From contig NZ_VFME01000001.1 in NCBI RefSeq assembly GCF_006714895.1, positions 1,488,001 to 1,552,000 on the forward strand: a stretch of DNA of 64,000 nt. Direction: 5' to 3'. Shown here one piece after another: positions 52,028-60,336 of this stretch. A program made the translations under genes and the position numbers. Under the pieces are notes generated by a model that was not told the DNA's origin, made no database searches, and saw only the letters and a list, made by a program, of their open reading frames with translations. Position 1 is the first letter of the stretch; each line of letters starts with the position of its first letter. Source of the stretch: Gramella sp. Hel_I_59. Its GTDB lineage: Bacteria; Bacteroidota; Bacteroidia; Flavobacteriales; Flavobacteriaceae.

Positions 52028-53431
52028 TTATAATGTAGAAGGACACACGTAGTTAGTCGTTTTGAGACCGGCATCCCTGATGGCTTTAAAACCACCCTGT
52101 ACATCGACAAGGTTATGAATTCCCCTGCTTTTTAAAATTGAAGCAGCGATCATACTCCGGTAACCGCCGGCACAATGAAGATAAAATTTCTCATTTTCAG
52201 GATATTCTGAAAGGTGCTCATTTATTTCGGAAAGAGCTGTGTGAACTGCGTTAGGCAAGTGTTTAGATTGAAATTCGCCTGGTTTTCTTACATCAAAAAC
52301 AGGTGCGTCTTCTACAATTGTCTTCAAGTCTATCGCACTGATCGTTTCCACAGTATCGGTTTCCTTAGAAGCATCGATCCACGATTTGAAACCACCTTTA
52401 AGATAGCCAATGGTATTATCGAAACCAACTCTGGACAATCTGGTGATAGCTTCTTCAATTCTGTCTTCATCACCAATTAGTAGAATTGTTTGTGCAATGT
52501 CTTTAATAAGATCGCCCACCCATGGAGCGAAACTGCCATCAAGACCTATAAATATGGAGCCAGGAATATGTGATTTTGCAAATTCATCCTGGTGTCTAAT
52601 ATCCAGCATGACCGCAGCAGTCTCATTCGCTGCCGCTTCAAATGCTTCAGGACTTAGTGCCTGTAAGCCTTTAGCCATCACTTTATCGATGCTTTCGTAA
52701 CCTTCTTTATTCAGCTTGACATTCATTGGAAAGTAGGCAGGAGGAGGTAGTAAACCATCAGTCACTTCTTTCACAAATTCAGCTTTGGTCATATCTGCTC
52801 TCAAAGCGTAATTCATTTTCTTTTGATTACCAAGCGTGTCCACTGTTTCCTTCATCATATTCTTTCCGCAGGCAGAACCTGCACCGTGGGCAGGATATAC
52901 TATAATATCATCTGCAAGCGGCATGATCTTTTCCCTAAGACTATCATACAATATTCCTGCGAGTTCTTCCTGGGTCATACTGGCGGCTTTCTGAGCAAGA
53001 TCAGGACGACCAACGTCTCCAAGGAAAAGCGTATCTCCCGTAAATAAGGCATGATCCTTACCATTCTCATCCTTCAGTAGATAGGTCGTGCTTTCCATGG
53101 TATGTCCCGGAGTATGCAGCACTTTAATCTTCAGCTTACCTAGTTTGAACTCCTGTCCATCTTCAGCAAGAATAGCGTCAAACCCTGGATTCGCCTCTGG
53201 CCCGTAGATAATGGGAGCATTTGTTTTTTCTGAAAGTGTTACGTGTCCCGAAACAAAATCGGCATGAAAATGTGTTTCAAAAATATAGCTGAGTTTTGCG
53301 CCAGCTTCAGTTATCCTATCCAGATAAGGCTGAACTTCCCTTAACGGATCTATAATAGCGACTTCTCCTTCACTCTCTATATAATATGCGCCCTGAGCCA
53401 GGCATCCAGTATAAATTTGTTCGATTTTCAT
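52028..53431 (-). CDS. Persulfide-dioxygenase-like metallo-beta-lactamase-fold protein with two rhodanese domains
   Basis: A 467-residue fusion. Residues 1-240 are an MBL-fold hydrolase of the ETHE1 type: ETHFHADFVSGH, HTPGHTMES, FTGDTLFLGDVGRPDL and VYPAHGAGSACG supply the iron ligands. Residues about 265-355 form a rhodanese fold lacking the catalytic cysteine (TILLIGDEDR in place of the Cys loop). Residues about 365-467 form a second rhodanese with the active loop LHCAGGYRSM. ETHE1-like enzymes oxidise glutathione or other persulfides to sulfite, and the rhodanese can move sulfane sulfur. A role in sulfide detoxification is inferred. Confidence 0.92.
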   Translation of the reverse strand: MKIEQIYTGCLAQGAYYIESEGEVAIIDPLREVQPYLDRITEAGAKLSYIFETHFHADFVSGHVTLSEKTNAPIIYGPEANPGFDAILAEDGQEFKLGKLKIKVLHTPGHTMESTTYLLKDENGKDHALFTGDTLFLGDVGRPDLAQKAASMTQEELAGILYDSLREKIMPLADDIIVYPAHGAGSACGKNMMKETVDTLGNQKKMNYALRADMTKAEFVKEVTDGLLPPPAYFPMNVKLNKEGYESIDKVMAKGLQALSPEAFEAAANETAAVMLDIRHQDEFAKSHIPGSIFIGLDGSFAPWVGDLIKDIAQTILLIGDEDRIEEAITRLSRVGFDNTIGYLKGGFKSWIDASKETDTVETISAIDLKTIVEDAPVFDVRKPGEFQSKHLPNAVHTALSEINEHLSEYPENEKFYLHCAGGYRSMIAASILKSRGIHNLVDVQGGFKAIRDAGLKTTNYVCPSTL

Positions 53432-53451
53432 GATTGTAGTGTTTGATAATA

Positions 53452-53459
53452 CAAAGATA
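53452..53459 (-). promoter_or_regulatory. Perfect -7 element for the persulfide-dioxygenase-like gene
   Basis: CAAAGATA on the plus strand reads TATCTTTG on the minus strand, matching TAnnTTTG. It ends 20 nt upstream of the start codon at 53431. The -33 element is not clear. Confidence 0.5.
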
Positions 53460-53616
53460 GGATTGCAGATTGAAAGCTAAAGTAACATTGGTCACCTAAA
53501 GAGCTTTGGATAATAAAACCCGCGCCCTTAACAAAGAGATAATGCGAACTCACTTTATTTAAAATAGCAGAAACACCAATTCAAAACAAAGCGGTTAAAT
53601 TACCATAAACTAATGT

Positions 53617-53889
53617 ATGAATGTACAGCAACTCTTCGATACTCTATTTAGCCTATTTAGAAATGGTAAGAAAATCCACATTTTTTATGTTGAAAAGCGA
53701 TTAAGATTTGGTAAGTATCATGTACTACATCTGGATGACTGTGAATTGTTACCTGATGAGAGTGGAAGAGTGGAAATAGGAAGAGGAAATGATGTTGATA
53801 CGATCCTTACACAGGCGAACCAGGAATATGAAAACGTAAAACTTTGCCAGGAATGCTGTGAGTCGGATAAACCTAAATTGAAAGCATAA
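53617..53889 (+). CDS. Small hypothetical protein with a C-terminal CxxCC motif
   Basis: A 90-residue protein without signal peptide or recognised domain. The N-terminal two thirds are mixed charged and aromatic. The C-terminus contains LCQECCES, three closely spaced cysteines that could bind a metal or form disulfides. A coding gene is supported by the ATG at 53617, the steady amino-acid composition and the strong terminator that begins at the stop codon. It is isolated from neighbouring genes. Confidence 0.65.
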   Translation: MNVQQLFDTLFSLFRNGKKIHIFYVEKRLRFGKYHVLHLDDCELLPDESGRVEIGRGNDVDTILTQANQEYENVKLCQECCESDKPKLKA

Positions 53890-53920
53890 AAAAGAGCAGC
53901 CTTTTGGGGCTGCTCTTTTT
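53890..53920. terminator. Bidirectional terminator after the small CxxCC protein gene
   Basis: AAAAGAGCAGCC and GGCTGCTCTTTT form a 12-bp perfect stem (53890-53901 with 53908-53919) with a TTTTGG loop and T/A flanks. It serves both convergent genes. Confidence 0.9.
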
Positions 53921-53937
53921 AAAATATGTATGTAAAA

Positions 53938-54504
53938 TTAAGCGTTCCACTTAAAAGGCTCAAAACCTTTATCGATTGGAGTTTCTGCAATATGATTGGT
54001 ATAGTTACTAATCACTTTCTGAGAAAGTCCTAGTACGATATCAAGCAATTGTCTTTGAGAATAACCTTCATCATAGAATTTCTGGATCTCAGATTTAGAG
54101 ATATTTCCTCGATTCTTAGTAAGAGTAAGCGTCGTATTTCTTAGAACTTCAAGCTTTTCAGAAGGTAGTTCAGTTTTATCACGTAAAGCATTACTAATAG
54201 CATCATCCACTTTCATCGCTTTGGCGATAGCTGTATGAGCTGGAACGCAATAATGACATTCATGCTCCACATTAATTGTTTGCCATACTACAGTTAGTTC
54301 ATCCTTGTCAAATGAAGAGTTAGAGAATAGCTCATGCAATTGTTGGTAAGCGTCCAGTAGTTGTGGTGAACCTGCAAGTACCGCATGCAGATTAGGTACA
54401 TAACCGTAAGCTTTTTCAGATTTTTCTAAAAGTTCTTTCCCTCCTTCAGGAGCAGATTCTTTCGTGTGTACAGTTAAAACGTCTGTGTTCTTTTCAGTAT
54501 TCAT
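53938..54504 (-). CDS. Carboxymuconolactone decarboxylase/AhpD-like protein
   Basis: A 188-residue helical protein of the CMD/peroxidase-related family. The redox motif is ECHYCVPAHTAIA, with the CxxC pair and downstream His used by AhpD-like enzymes to reduce peroxides. I start at ATG 54504; a TTG at 54513 is less likely. The TetR gene lies just upstream on the same strand, and near-identical palindromes precede both genes, so it is most likely controlled by this repressor. The electron donor and true substrate are unknown; quinone or peroxide detoxification is a reasonable guess. Confidence 0.9.
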   Translation of the reverse strand: MNTEKNTDVLTVHTKESAPEGGKELLEKSEKAYGYVPNLHAVLAGSPQLLDAYQQLHELFSNSSFDKDELTVVWQTINVEHECHYCVPAHTAIAKAMKVDDAISNALRDKTELPSEKLEVLRNTTLTLTKNRGNISKSEIQKFYDEGYSQRQLLDIVLGLSQKVISNYTNHIAETPIDKGFEPFKWNA

Positions 54505-54538
54505 AATTATCAATTTTTAATTAAAGAATTAATCTTAT

Positions 54539-54554
54539 CTAAACGATCGTTTAG
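54539..54554. promoter_or_regulatory. TetR operator before the carboxymuconolactone decarboxylase-like gene
   Basis: CTAAACGATCGTTTAG is a perfect 16-bp palindrome 34 bp upstream of the start codon. A second copy with two differences precedes the TetR gene (55151-55166). Both sit at corresponding positions in their promoters, so they are probably the two binding sites of that repressor. Confidence 0.7.
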
Positions 54555-54571
54555 TTTTAAGATAAATTTTT

Positions 54572-55135
54572 TTATATGTTTTTAAATATGTTCTCTATGT
54601 AATGTCTCAATTGTTCTTCAGAAAAAATTCTGGTGGCAGAGGAAAGTCCGAACATCGATATCAATAGGTAATCTGCCTGTTCTTCAATCTTTTCCAGATT
54701 GTAATTTCTTTCAATTTTAAGTTTATCAGCAAAAACCTGTTTGATCTCATCGGTAAAACTCTTTAAAACCTGCGGAATTTGCTCTTCGCTTTCTAAACCA
54801 ATTTCATTCGCAGTATTGGTAACCAGGCAACCTTTACCATTTTTAGTGTCTCTCGTAAAATCGACGAAGTCGTAGAAGTATTCCTTGATCGCGGGAATGC
54901 CTTCTGTTGACTTTACAAGCTTATCGATTAGAACGAACAATCTTGACTTATAGCAATCCAGACTTTTTAGAAATAGACCATCTTTATTGCCAAAGCTGGA
55001 GTAGATAGAGAACTTATTAATTCCCATTTCTTTCTCGAGCATTTGCATAGATGTATTGGCATAACCGTTTTTCCAGAAAAGATTCATTGCCTTTTCTGCT
55101 ACTTCTGTCTCATTATATTTTTTGGATCTTGCCAT
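54572..55135 (-). CDS. TetR family repressor, autoregulated with the CMD-like gene
   Basis: A 187-residue regulator. The N-terminal HTH is typical: VAEKAMNLFWKNGYANTSMQ, then MLEKEMGINKFSIYSSFGNK. The C-terminal ligand domain is of the TetR_C type (KGCLVTNTANEIG). The single Cys in KGCLV is conserved in many TetR proteins of this group, and may be redox sensitive; this is inference. It is preceded by the imperfect palindrome at 55151-55166 that overlaps its -7 element TAGATTTG, and followed by the CMD-like gene with a matching perfect palindrome. Confidence 0.92.
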   Translation of the reverse strand: MARSKKYNETEVAEKAMNLFWKNGYANTSMQMLEKEMGINKFSIYSSFGNKDGLFLKSLDCYKSRLFVLIDKLVKSTEGIPAIKEYFYDFVDFTRDTKNGKGCLVTNTANEIGLESEEQIPQVLKSFTDEIKQVFADKLKIERNYNLEKIEEQADYLLISMFGLSSATRIFSEEQLRHYIENIFKNI

Positions 55136-55145
55136 AATGCTGGTG

Positions 55146-55166
55146 CAAATCTAACCAATCGTTTAG
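55146..55166 (-). promoter_or_regulatory. TetR operator overlapping the -7 element of the tetR gene
   Basis: CTAACCAATCGTTTAG (55151-55166) matches the palindrome at 54539-54554 at 14 of 16 positions. On the minus strand, TAGATTTG (55146-55153) is a perfect -7 element and shares three bases with the palindrome. Binding would block the promoter, giving autorepression. Confidence 0.65.
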
Positions 55167-55327
55167 TTTACTCCATAAGCTTTAAGAAAACCTTATCATT
55201 CAGGTTTTAATATCACAAGACATTACTTGCACAATCACTGTTTTATAGTCTTAACACTACTATTTCATTGATCTATCCTGGAATAATGCGAAGCAGTTAT
55301 AGTTTCATTGATTGTACTATTCGAAAA

Positions 55328-55804
55328 TCAAACTTCACTATATATTCTTCTGAAATATTCACAAACGATGATCATATTCTCATCAAATTCATCACTGTAA
55401 GTTTCCATTTCTCTTTCGTAATAAGCCTGATGTACTTCTTTCCAATATTTAAGCGACTTATCTCCCTCTCCTTCAATCTCTGCAACTTCCGCGGTAATTT
55501 GATTAAAAGCTACATGTTCTATTTTAGTAGTTTCGATGATTGTTTTGGGATTTCCAGTCCAGTCTGTTACAATTGCGAGATCACCAATTTTCGGTAATAT
55601 TTCGTTATGCTGCTCGAAATACCAAAGGGAAGTAGCTGTGGCTTTCTTAATATCCTGCACAACCAGGTCTGCACACTCATCTGCGTCCTTTTTATTATCA
55701 CAAAAATAGTAGGATTGCGGAATTGCCTTGGAACAATAATCTGGGTTGGAAATTATAAACCTGTTCCAAAACTTTTCAATATCAGACGTAGTTTTCATAT
55801 TCAT
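55328..55804 (-). CDS. ASCH domain protein
   Basis: A 158-residue cytosolic protein matching ASCH (ASC-1 homology) proteins: FWNRFIISNPDYC at the N-terminus, CADLVVQDIKKATATSLWYF as the RNA-binding-like core, DWTGNPKTIIETTKIEHVAF and the very characteristic EIEGEGDKSLKYWKEVHQAYY. ASCH proteins have a PUA-like fold. Some hydrolyse N4-acetylcytidine (YqfB type), but the function of this subgroup is unknown. It is monocistronic and lies downstream of the DUF3891 gene on the same strand, 95 nt away. Confidence 0.9.
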   Translation of the reverse strand: MNMKTTSDIEKFWNRFIISNPDYCSKAIPQSYYFCDNKKDADECADLVVQDIKKATATSLWYFEQHNEILPKIGDLAIVTDWTGNPKTIIETTKIEHVAFNQITAEVAEIEGEGDKSLKYWKEVHQAYYEREMETYSDEFDENMIIVCEYFRRIYSEV

Positions 55805-55899
55805 GCCTTTTTTGCAATGGTTAGCATTACTAAGATCACTAGAAAATTTCAGTTAACTACATTAGTATATATAAAGAATCTGCTGAGCTCTAAGAAGAA

Positions 55900-56643
55900 T
55901 CATTTCAGTTTACTAATTTTCCAATGCCTCAAGCTGATTGGAGTATTCCGTAGGCAATCTTCAAATTCTTTGTTTCCAGAGAATGAGGCCTTCTCCAGCA
56001 TTTTATATTCACAACTTAATTCAAAAGAATCCTGTTCAAAGATCCAGGGATGTATAAATATTTCGTCATGTTCATTTCTTGAGATCACATACTTCCTGTT
56101 TTGAATACTTGTATTGATCTCTAATTCGCGATCTTTTGCAGGTACTCCGTTCTGGCAAAGAATAAGTGAACATCTATCTGCAAATACCATGATCTGGTAA
56201 AGTTCATGTACCTCACGATCATTTAGTGAATTTACTTTCATGAGATCCTTTATTTCCACACTGATCTCGTTCATAAAGCGATGGATCATTTTGCTTTCTT
56301 CGGAAAGATCCTGGTATAAGAACTCCAGGTGTTTCATTACTAAAATCGTTACCCAACTTGACTTGAGCCTGGCTTGTTCGAGTAACCTGCGACTTCTTTT
56401 AATGATCTCGTTGATATTTCTGTCCTCATCGAGAAAATCCTGCGGAGTTCCAATTTTAGTGAGGTAATCCTTTTCTCTGAAGTTTAATTGCCGGTCATCA
56501 TGTTCTACGATCGCAGTTAAAGTAGCGACCCAGTTTCTACCTTTAATATCTTGCTTCAGTTCGTCTGCAATTTTACCCGCAAGCAATCCATGTGCAGAAT
56601 GTGAGAAGATCTCCCAGCCTTCAGCGTTAGAATTAACGATCAT
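55900..56643 (-). CDS. DUF3891 family protein
   Basis: A 247-residue protein. The N-terminus (AEGWEIFSHSAHGLLAGKIAD) and IVEHDDRQLNF, with its His-Asp-Asp triad, match DUF3891 proteins, which have a helical fold with conserved His and Asp residues that may bind metal, as in HD-like hydrolases. Enzymatic activity is unproven. Its start overlaps the stop of the upstream AraC regulator gene (ATGA, 56640-56643), so the two are translationally coupled and probably functionally linked. Confidence 0.87.
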   Translation of the reverse strand: MIVNSNAEGWEIFSHSAHGLLAGKIADELKQDIKGRNWVATLTAIVEHDDRQLNFREKDYLTKIGTPQDFLDEDRNINEIIKRSRRLLEQARLKSSWVTILVMKHLEFLYQDLSEESKMIHRFMNEISVEIKDLMKVNSLNDREVHELYQIMVFADRCSLILCQNGVPAKDRELEINTSIQNRKYVISRNEHDEIFIHPWIFEQDSFELSCEYKMLEKASFSGNKEFEDCLRNTPISLRHWKISKLK

Positions 56644-57656
56644 ACTTTATCTTTTTTTCTTACGGCAGTTGGAGTCATTCCATACTTTTCTTTAAAGATC
56701 TTGGAAAAATGACTTCGGCTGTTTAGTCCGACTTCGTATACGATCTCACTAATGGTCTTATTGGTTTTCAGTAATAAAAGCATCGCAGTTTCCATCCGCT
56801 TGCGCTGAATGTATTCATGAACTGTGCAATTAAAAAGTATTTGAAACCCTTCCTGTAATTTAGTTTCGGTAATCTCAACCGATTGTGCCAGGGAAATAAT
56901 ATTGCCAAGCTCTGCGATGTTTTTATCAATTTGAAAGATCACCTGTTTTACCTTTTCAAGATCTCTTTGCCTGAGTACATTTTGATGGTCCTCTGGTTTA
57001 CTATCATCCCGGTAGAGCATAAGCATGTATGTAAGAAGCTCCAGTGCTTTTGCACCATGATAGCTGACCCTTTCCAGTCCGGGCGTCGTAAAATCTCTTA
57101 GCTCCTGGATGAGATGAGACATTTTAAGACTGTATTGCGTATGGTGATAAAGAGTACGAATGGCATTCGTATCTGCAAAGATCCTGTGATAGATGTCGTC
57201 CATCTCTTCCAGTGGAAATGTGAGCTGATCCACAAATTTCTTCCTGTCCACATCCAGCATAACTACTGAAATAGTCATCCCGCCTGGAAACATGATCTTA
57301 TTCCCGCTGCCACTGTGCGCGCCAATGATCACCGATTGATCCTTTTCAATATGATGAACAATCTCCTCGTTATGAAAACTATGATCCAGTCGTCCTTCAA
57401 GCACGTATATAAATTTAAAGGGATGCACCAGATCTCCATGAAAATTGAGGCAGGTGTTTTCCTTTAACTGGGTTTCAAATCTGAAAATTCCAACGCCACT
57501 CGGGAAGTTGATACCTGAAATTATTCCATCTCCATGCTCGTTTGAAAACTCTATATAGGCTTCTCCATAGTTCTCTGAATAGTCAGTATCGAAAGCTGAT
57601 GCTAATTTTTTTAATATAGATTTTGCTGAAGTTTCAGCGATCTTGACGGTCTGCAT
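56640..57656 (-). CDS. AraC family transcriptional regulator (paralogue 2)
   Basis: A 338-residue protein parallel to the regulator at 19718-20737. The N-terminal domain has HGDGIISGINFPSGVGIFRF and HPFKFIYVLEGRLDHSF; the C-terminal AraC domain has LAQSVEITETKLQEGFQ and ISEIVYEVGLNSRSHFSKIF. The conserved N-terminal motif suggests a common type of small ligand. It is coupled to DUF3891 downstream. The glycosyltransferase operon begins 165 nt away in the divergent direction, so it could regulate that operon; no palindrome was seen in the gap. Confidence 0.9.
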   Translation of the reverse strand: MQTVKIAETSAKSILKKLASAFDTDYSENYGEAYIEFSNEHGDGIISGINFPSGVGIFRFETQLKENTCLNFHGDLVHPFKFIYVLEGRLDHSFHNEEIVHHIEKDQSVIIGAHSGSGNKIMFPGGMTISVVMLDVDRKKFVDQLTFPLEEMDDIYHRIFADTNAIRTLYHHTQYSLKMSHLIQELRDFTTPGLERVSYHGAKALELLTYMLMLYRDDSKPEDHQNVLRQRDLEKVKQVIFQIDKNIAELGNIISLAQSVEITETKLQEGFQILFNCTVHEYIQRKRMETAMLLLLKTNKTISEIVYEVGLNSRSHFSKIFKEKYGMTPTAVRKKDKV

Positions 57657-57821
57657 TTTTGGTGGTCGATTTTTGTAATACTAAAATATTAACAAGTCTC
57701 TATTCCTGCAGGAATCTGAAGTTAAACCTTTCCTAATTAGAAGAATATCGTTAAGCTCAAATGTAAAACCGCACACATTCACGCGCTACTTCCACCAAAT
57801 TCGTAAAAAGAAAAGGAAATT

Positions 57822-59300
57822 TTGAAAGTATCTCAAAACATTTTAATGCTTAGTTACATCATGATCTTTGTGATGGTACTATCCTATTTTGTAGTTGGTT
57901 TTGAATCAACTTTGATGTTATTTCTGAGCTTTCTAAGTCTTCTAATGTTTGTAGAATCTGTGGTAAGGATTAGATTCTGCCGTCGCCAGAATAAAATCAG
58001 TTCAAAATCTTCGAGGCTTCGGAGTTCACCAAGAGTTTCAATACATATTGCCACTTGCAATGAACCTTCAGATTTGGTAATCAAAACAGTTCGAGCGGCT
58101 CTTCAGTTAAACTATGAGAATTACGAGATCGTAGTGCTAGATAATAATACTTCAGATATAAAACTATGGAAACCGGTTCGGGAATTTTGTAACAGATATC
58201 CTGAAAAAGTGATCTTCAAACATTTCGACAGGCTTGTTGGATATAAGGCAGGCGCTTTAAACCAGTGTTTAAAAATAATGCATCCCGATACAGAATATAT
58301 ATTCACTGTAGACGCCGATTATATTTTGAGACCAGATAGTCTTTCTAAGGCTGTAGCGGCGATTGATGGTACAGATGCGGCAGTGGTTCAGTTTCCTCAG
58401 CATTATACACTTCATCATGAACGCCATGGTTTATTCAACGAATTGGAACACTTTTTTAGCGGGTATGCCCAAGCTGGAAATCGTAGTCTTAGCACTTTAC
58501 CAACCGGCACCTTGAGTATGGTTAGAGTAGAATCACTACTTTCTGTATCAGGTTGGCCTACAGAATCGCTTACAGAAGATGCACACCTGGGAATTAAATT
58601 CCTGTCTGAAAAGTTTACTACTTATTTTTCAAATGAAATTTTAGGGGTGGGAGTTATGCCTGGAAGTATTGCAGATCTACGCAAACAAAGACATCGTTGG
58701 GTATATGGAAATACTCAGTGTTTTTTAAAATTTTGCAGTGTTCGTGTGAAAGACCAGTGTAAGCTATCAGTTTTCATGCAATTATCTGCCTGGGTGAATT
58801 TATTATCATTGCCTATCTTATTCAGTTTAGTTTATATCCTGGCAGAAATATTTACGAACTGGCAGATTTCAGACTGGATTCCTATGCTTATCCTGAGTCA
58901 GTTTAGTATCTACGTGTTGGGTAAATTATTCTTATTCCTGTCTAATTCTAAAAACACCTTTCAGTATAATTTTAAAGCATTTCTAATCCATATTGCACTG
59001 AGTTTTGAGATGGCTTTTTCACCAATTATGGCTTTGCTAGGAATGCCAGCCAGCTTTGTAACAACCAGCAAGTTTGCAAAGGTTTCCAGTCTCAAACATA
59101 TTCCGCTCAGGATTCCGGCACTATTGCTTATCATGACCATTTTATTATTTGCCGTGGGAAAAACCGGAATTGCCATGTATAGCCTTCAGGTTAGCTTGCT
59201 TTTTCTTCTATCAGGAATTTACCTCTATTCTGAATTTACACCTAAAACCATTAACCAACTAAAAATACTTCCAGATGAAAATAGCCATTCTCGCGCATAA
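57822..59300 (+). CDS. Membrane-bound glycosyltransferase family 2 (processive, cellulose-synthase-like)
   Basis: A 492-residue protein. Two N-terminal helices, a GT2 domain and about five C-terminal helices give the layout of processive inverting transferases. Catalytic residues are visible: the DxD in FTVDADYIL, the base in SLTEDAHLGIKF and the QxxRW motif in RKQRHRWVYG. Such enzymes make polysaccharides while passing them through the membrane. The start is TTG at 57822 (after AGGAAATT); ATG at 57846 is the alternative. It overlaps the next gene by 26 nt and heads a seven-gene operon. Confidence 0.9.
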   Translation: MKVSQNILMLSYIMIFVMVLSYFVVGFESTLMLFLSFLSLLMFVESVVRIRFCRRQNKISSKSSRLRSSPRVSIHIATCNEPSDLVIKTVRAALQLNYENYEIVVLDNNTSDIKLWKPVREFCNRYPEKVIFKHFDRLVGYKAGALNQCLKIMHPDTEYIFTVDADYILRPDSLSKAVAAIDGTDAAVVQFPQHYTLHHERHGLFNELEHFFSGYAQAGNRSLSTLPTGTLSMVRVESLLSVSGWPTESLTEDAHLGIKFLSEKFTTYFSNEILGVGVMPGSIADLRKQRHRWVYGNTQCFLKFCSVRVKDQCKLSVFMQLSAWVNLLSLPILFSLVYILAEIFTNWQISDWIPMLILSQFSIYVLGKLFLFLSNSKNTFQYNFKAFLIHIALSFEMAFSPIMALLGMPASFVTTSKFAKVSSLKHIPLRIPALLLIMTILLFAVGKTGIAMYSLQVSLLFLLSGIYLYSEFTPKTINQLKILPDENSHSRA

Positions 59301-60336
59301 TAAATTTCCAATTGCCGAGCCATATGCCGGTGGCTTGGAAATGATCACTCACCAGTTGGTGCAAACACTTATGGAACGAGGACACGAAGTTCATTTGTAT
59401 GCGCTATCTGGTTCAGACCCTCAATTTGATGTGACATCTCTAGATATTGTTCAGGTTGCAAATAATGAGTTGACCGAATCCAAAATTGATGAACTTATGT
59501 ATAGAAATGTACTGGAGATCATTGAATCCATAGATTACGATGTGGTGCACAACCATAGTATGCATGAATTACCAATTATCTGGGGAGCTAGTAGCAGGCA
59601 CCAGTTTCTGACTTCTTTTCATACACCGGTCTTTGATAGCATTCACTCTGGTCTGGAAAATATCTCCGGAAGAGATCATAGTGAAAAATTTAGCGTGGTA
59701 AGTAAAAAATTAGGCGAGACTTATGCTCACTTACTTCCGGAAAAAAATGTAGTCTACAACGGAATAGACACCACTGCGTGGACTTTTTCTAAATCTACTG
59801 AAGTAGATAAACTTTGTTGGATTGGTCGTATTTGCAAGGAAAAAGCACCACATCTGGCTATTGATTACGCGTTAAAAGCCAATAAGAAGATTGTTCTGGC
59901 CGGACCACTAAGCAATTCTGAATATTTCAAAGAATATGTGGAGCCGAGATTAGAGCTGGAAGGAGTCGAATATATTGGACACCTAAAGCATACAGGATTG
60001 AACAAATTGATTGGTTCTTCTGAAGCAACCTTATTTACCAGTGTGTGGGATGAACCTTACGGACTCGTAATTGCTGAATCACTCGCTTGTGGAACGCCAG
60101 TTGTTTCCTTTAATGTAGGAGCTGCCCCGGAAATCCTGACAAAAGAAACCGGTTTTCTGGTCGAACTTGAGGATGAAGCAGGATTTGTAAATGCAATCAA
60201 ATCCTGTACGAAGCTTGACAGAAATGATTGCCGTGAGAGAGCTATAGATTTTTGTGATAAAGGGCAGATGGTAGATGCCTATGAAAATCTGTATGAGAAA
60301 ATGATATCCGAAAACCTGAAAAAAGTTGCAGTATGA
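59275..60336 (+). CDS. Glycosyltransferase family 4
   Basis: A 353-residue GT-B-fold enzyme. The N-terminus is MKIAILAHNKFPIAEPYAGGLEMITHQLVQTL, cut here only by family variation; the C-terminal EX7E motif is EPYGLVIAESLACGTPVVSFNVG. The retaining mechanism and use of a nucleotide sugar are expected from the family. It has no membrane segments and is probably cytosolic or peripheral. It overlaps the upstream transferase gene by 26 nt and the downstream one by 4 nt, so equimolar synthesis is likely. The sugar is unknown. Confidence 0.9.
   Translation: MKIAILAHNKFPIAEPYAGGLEMITHQLVQTLMERGHEVHLYALSGSDPQFDVTSLDIVQVANNELTESKIDELMYRNVLEIIESIDYDVVHNHSMHELPIIWGASSRHQFLTSFHTPVFDSIHSGLENISGRDHSEKFSVVSKKLGETYAHLLPEKNVVYNGIDTTAWTFSKSTEVDKLCWIGRICKEKAPHLAIDYALKANKKIVLAGPLSNSEYFKEYVEPRLELEGVEYIGHLKHTGLNKLIGSSEATLFTSVWDEPYGLVIAESLACGTPVVSFNVGAAPEILTKETGFLVELEDEAGFVNAIKSCTKLDRNDCRERAIDFCDKGQMVDAYENLYEKMISENLKKVAV

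Noticed and set aside
55805..55899. Possible coding on the plus strand over the ASCH/DUF3891 gap
   Set aside because: The frame spans the 3' ends of two real minus-strand genes and has no family features.
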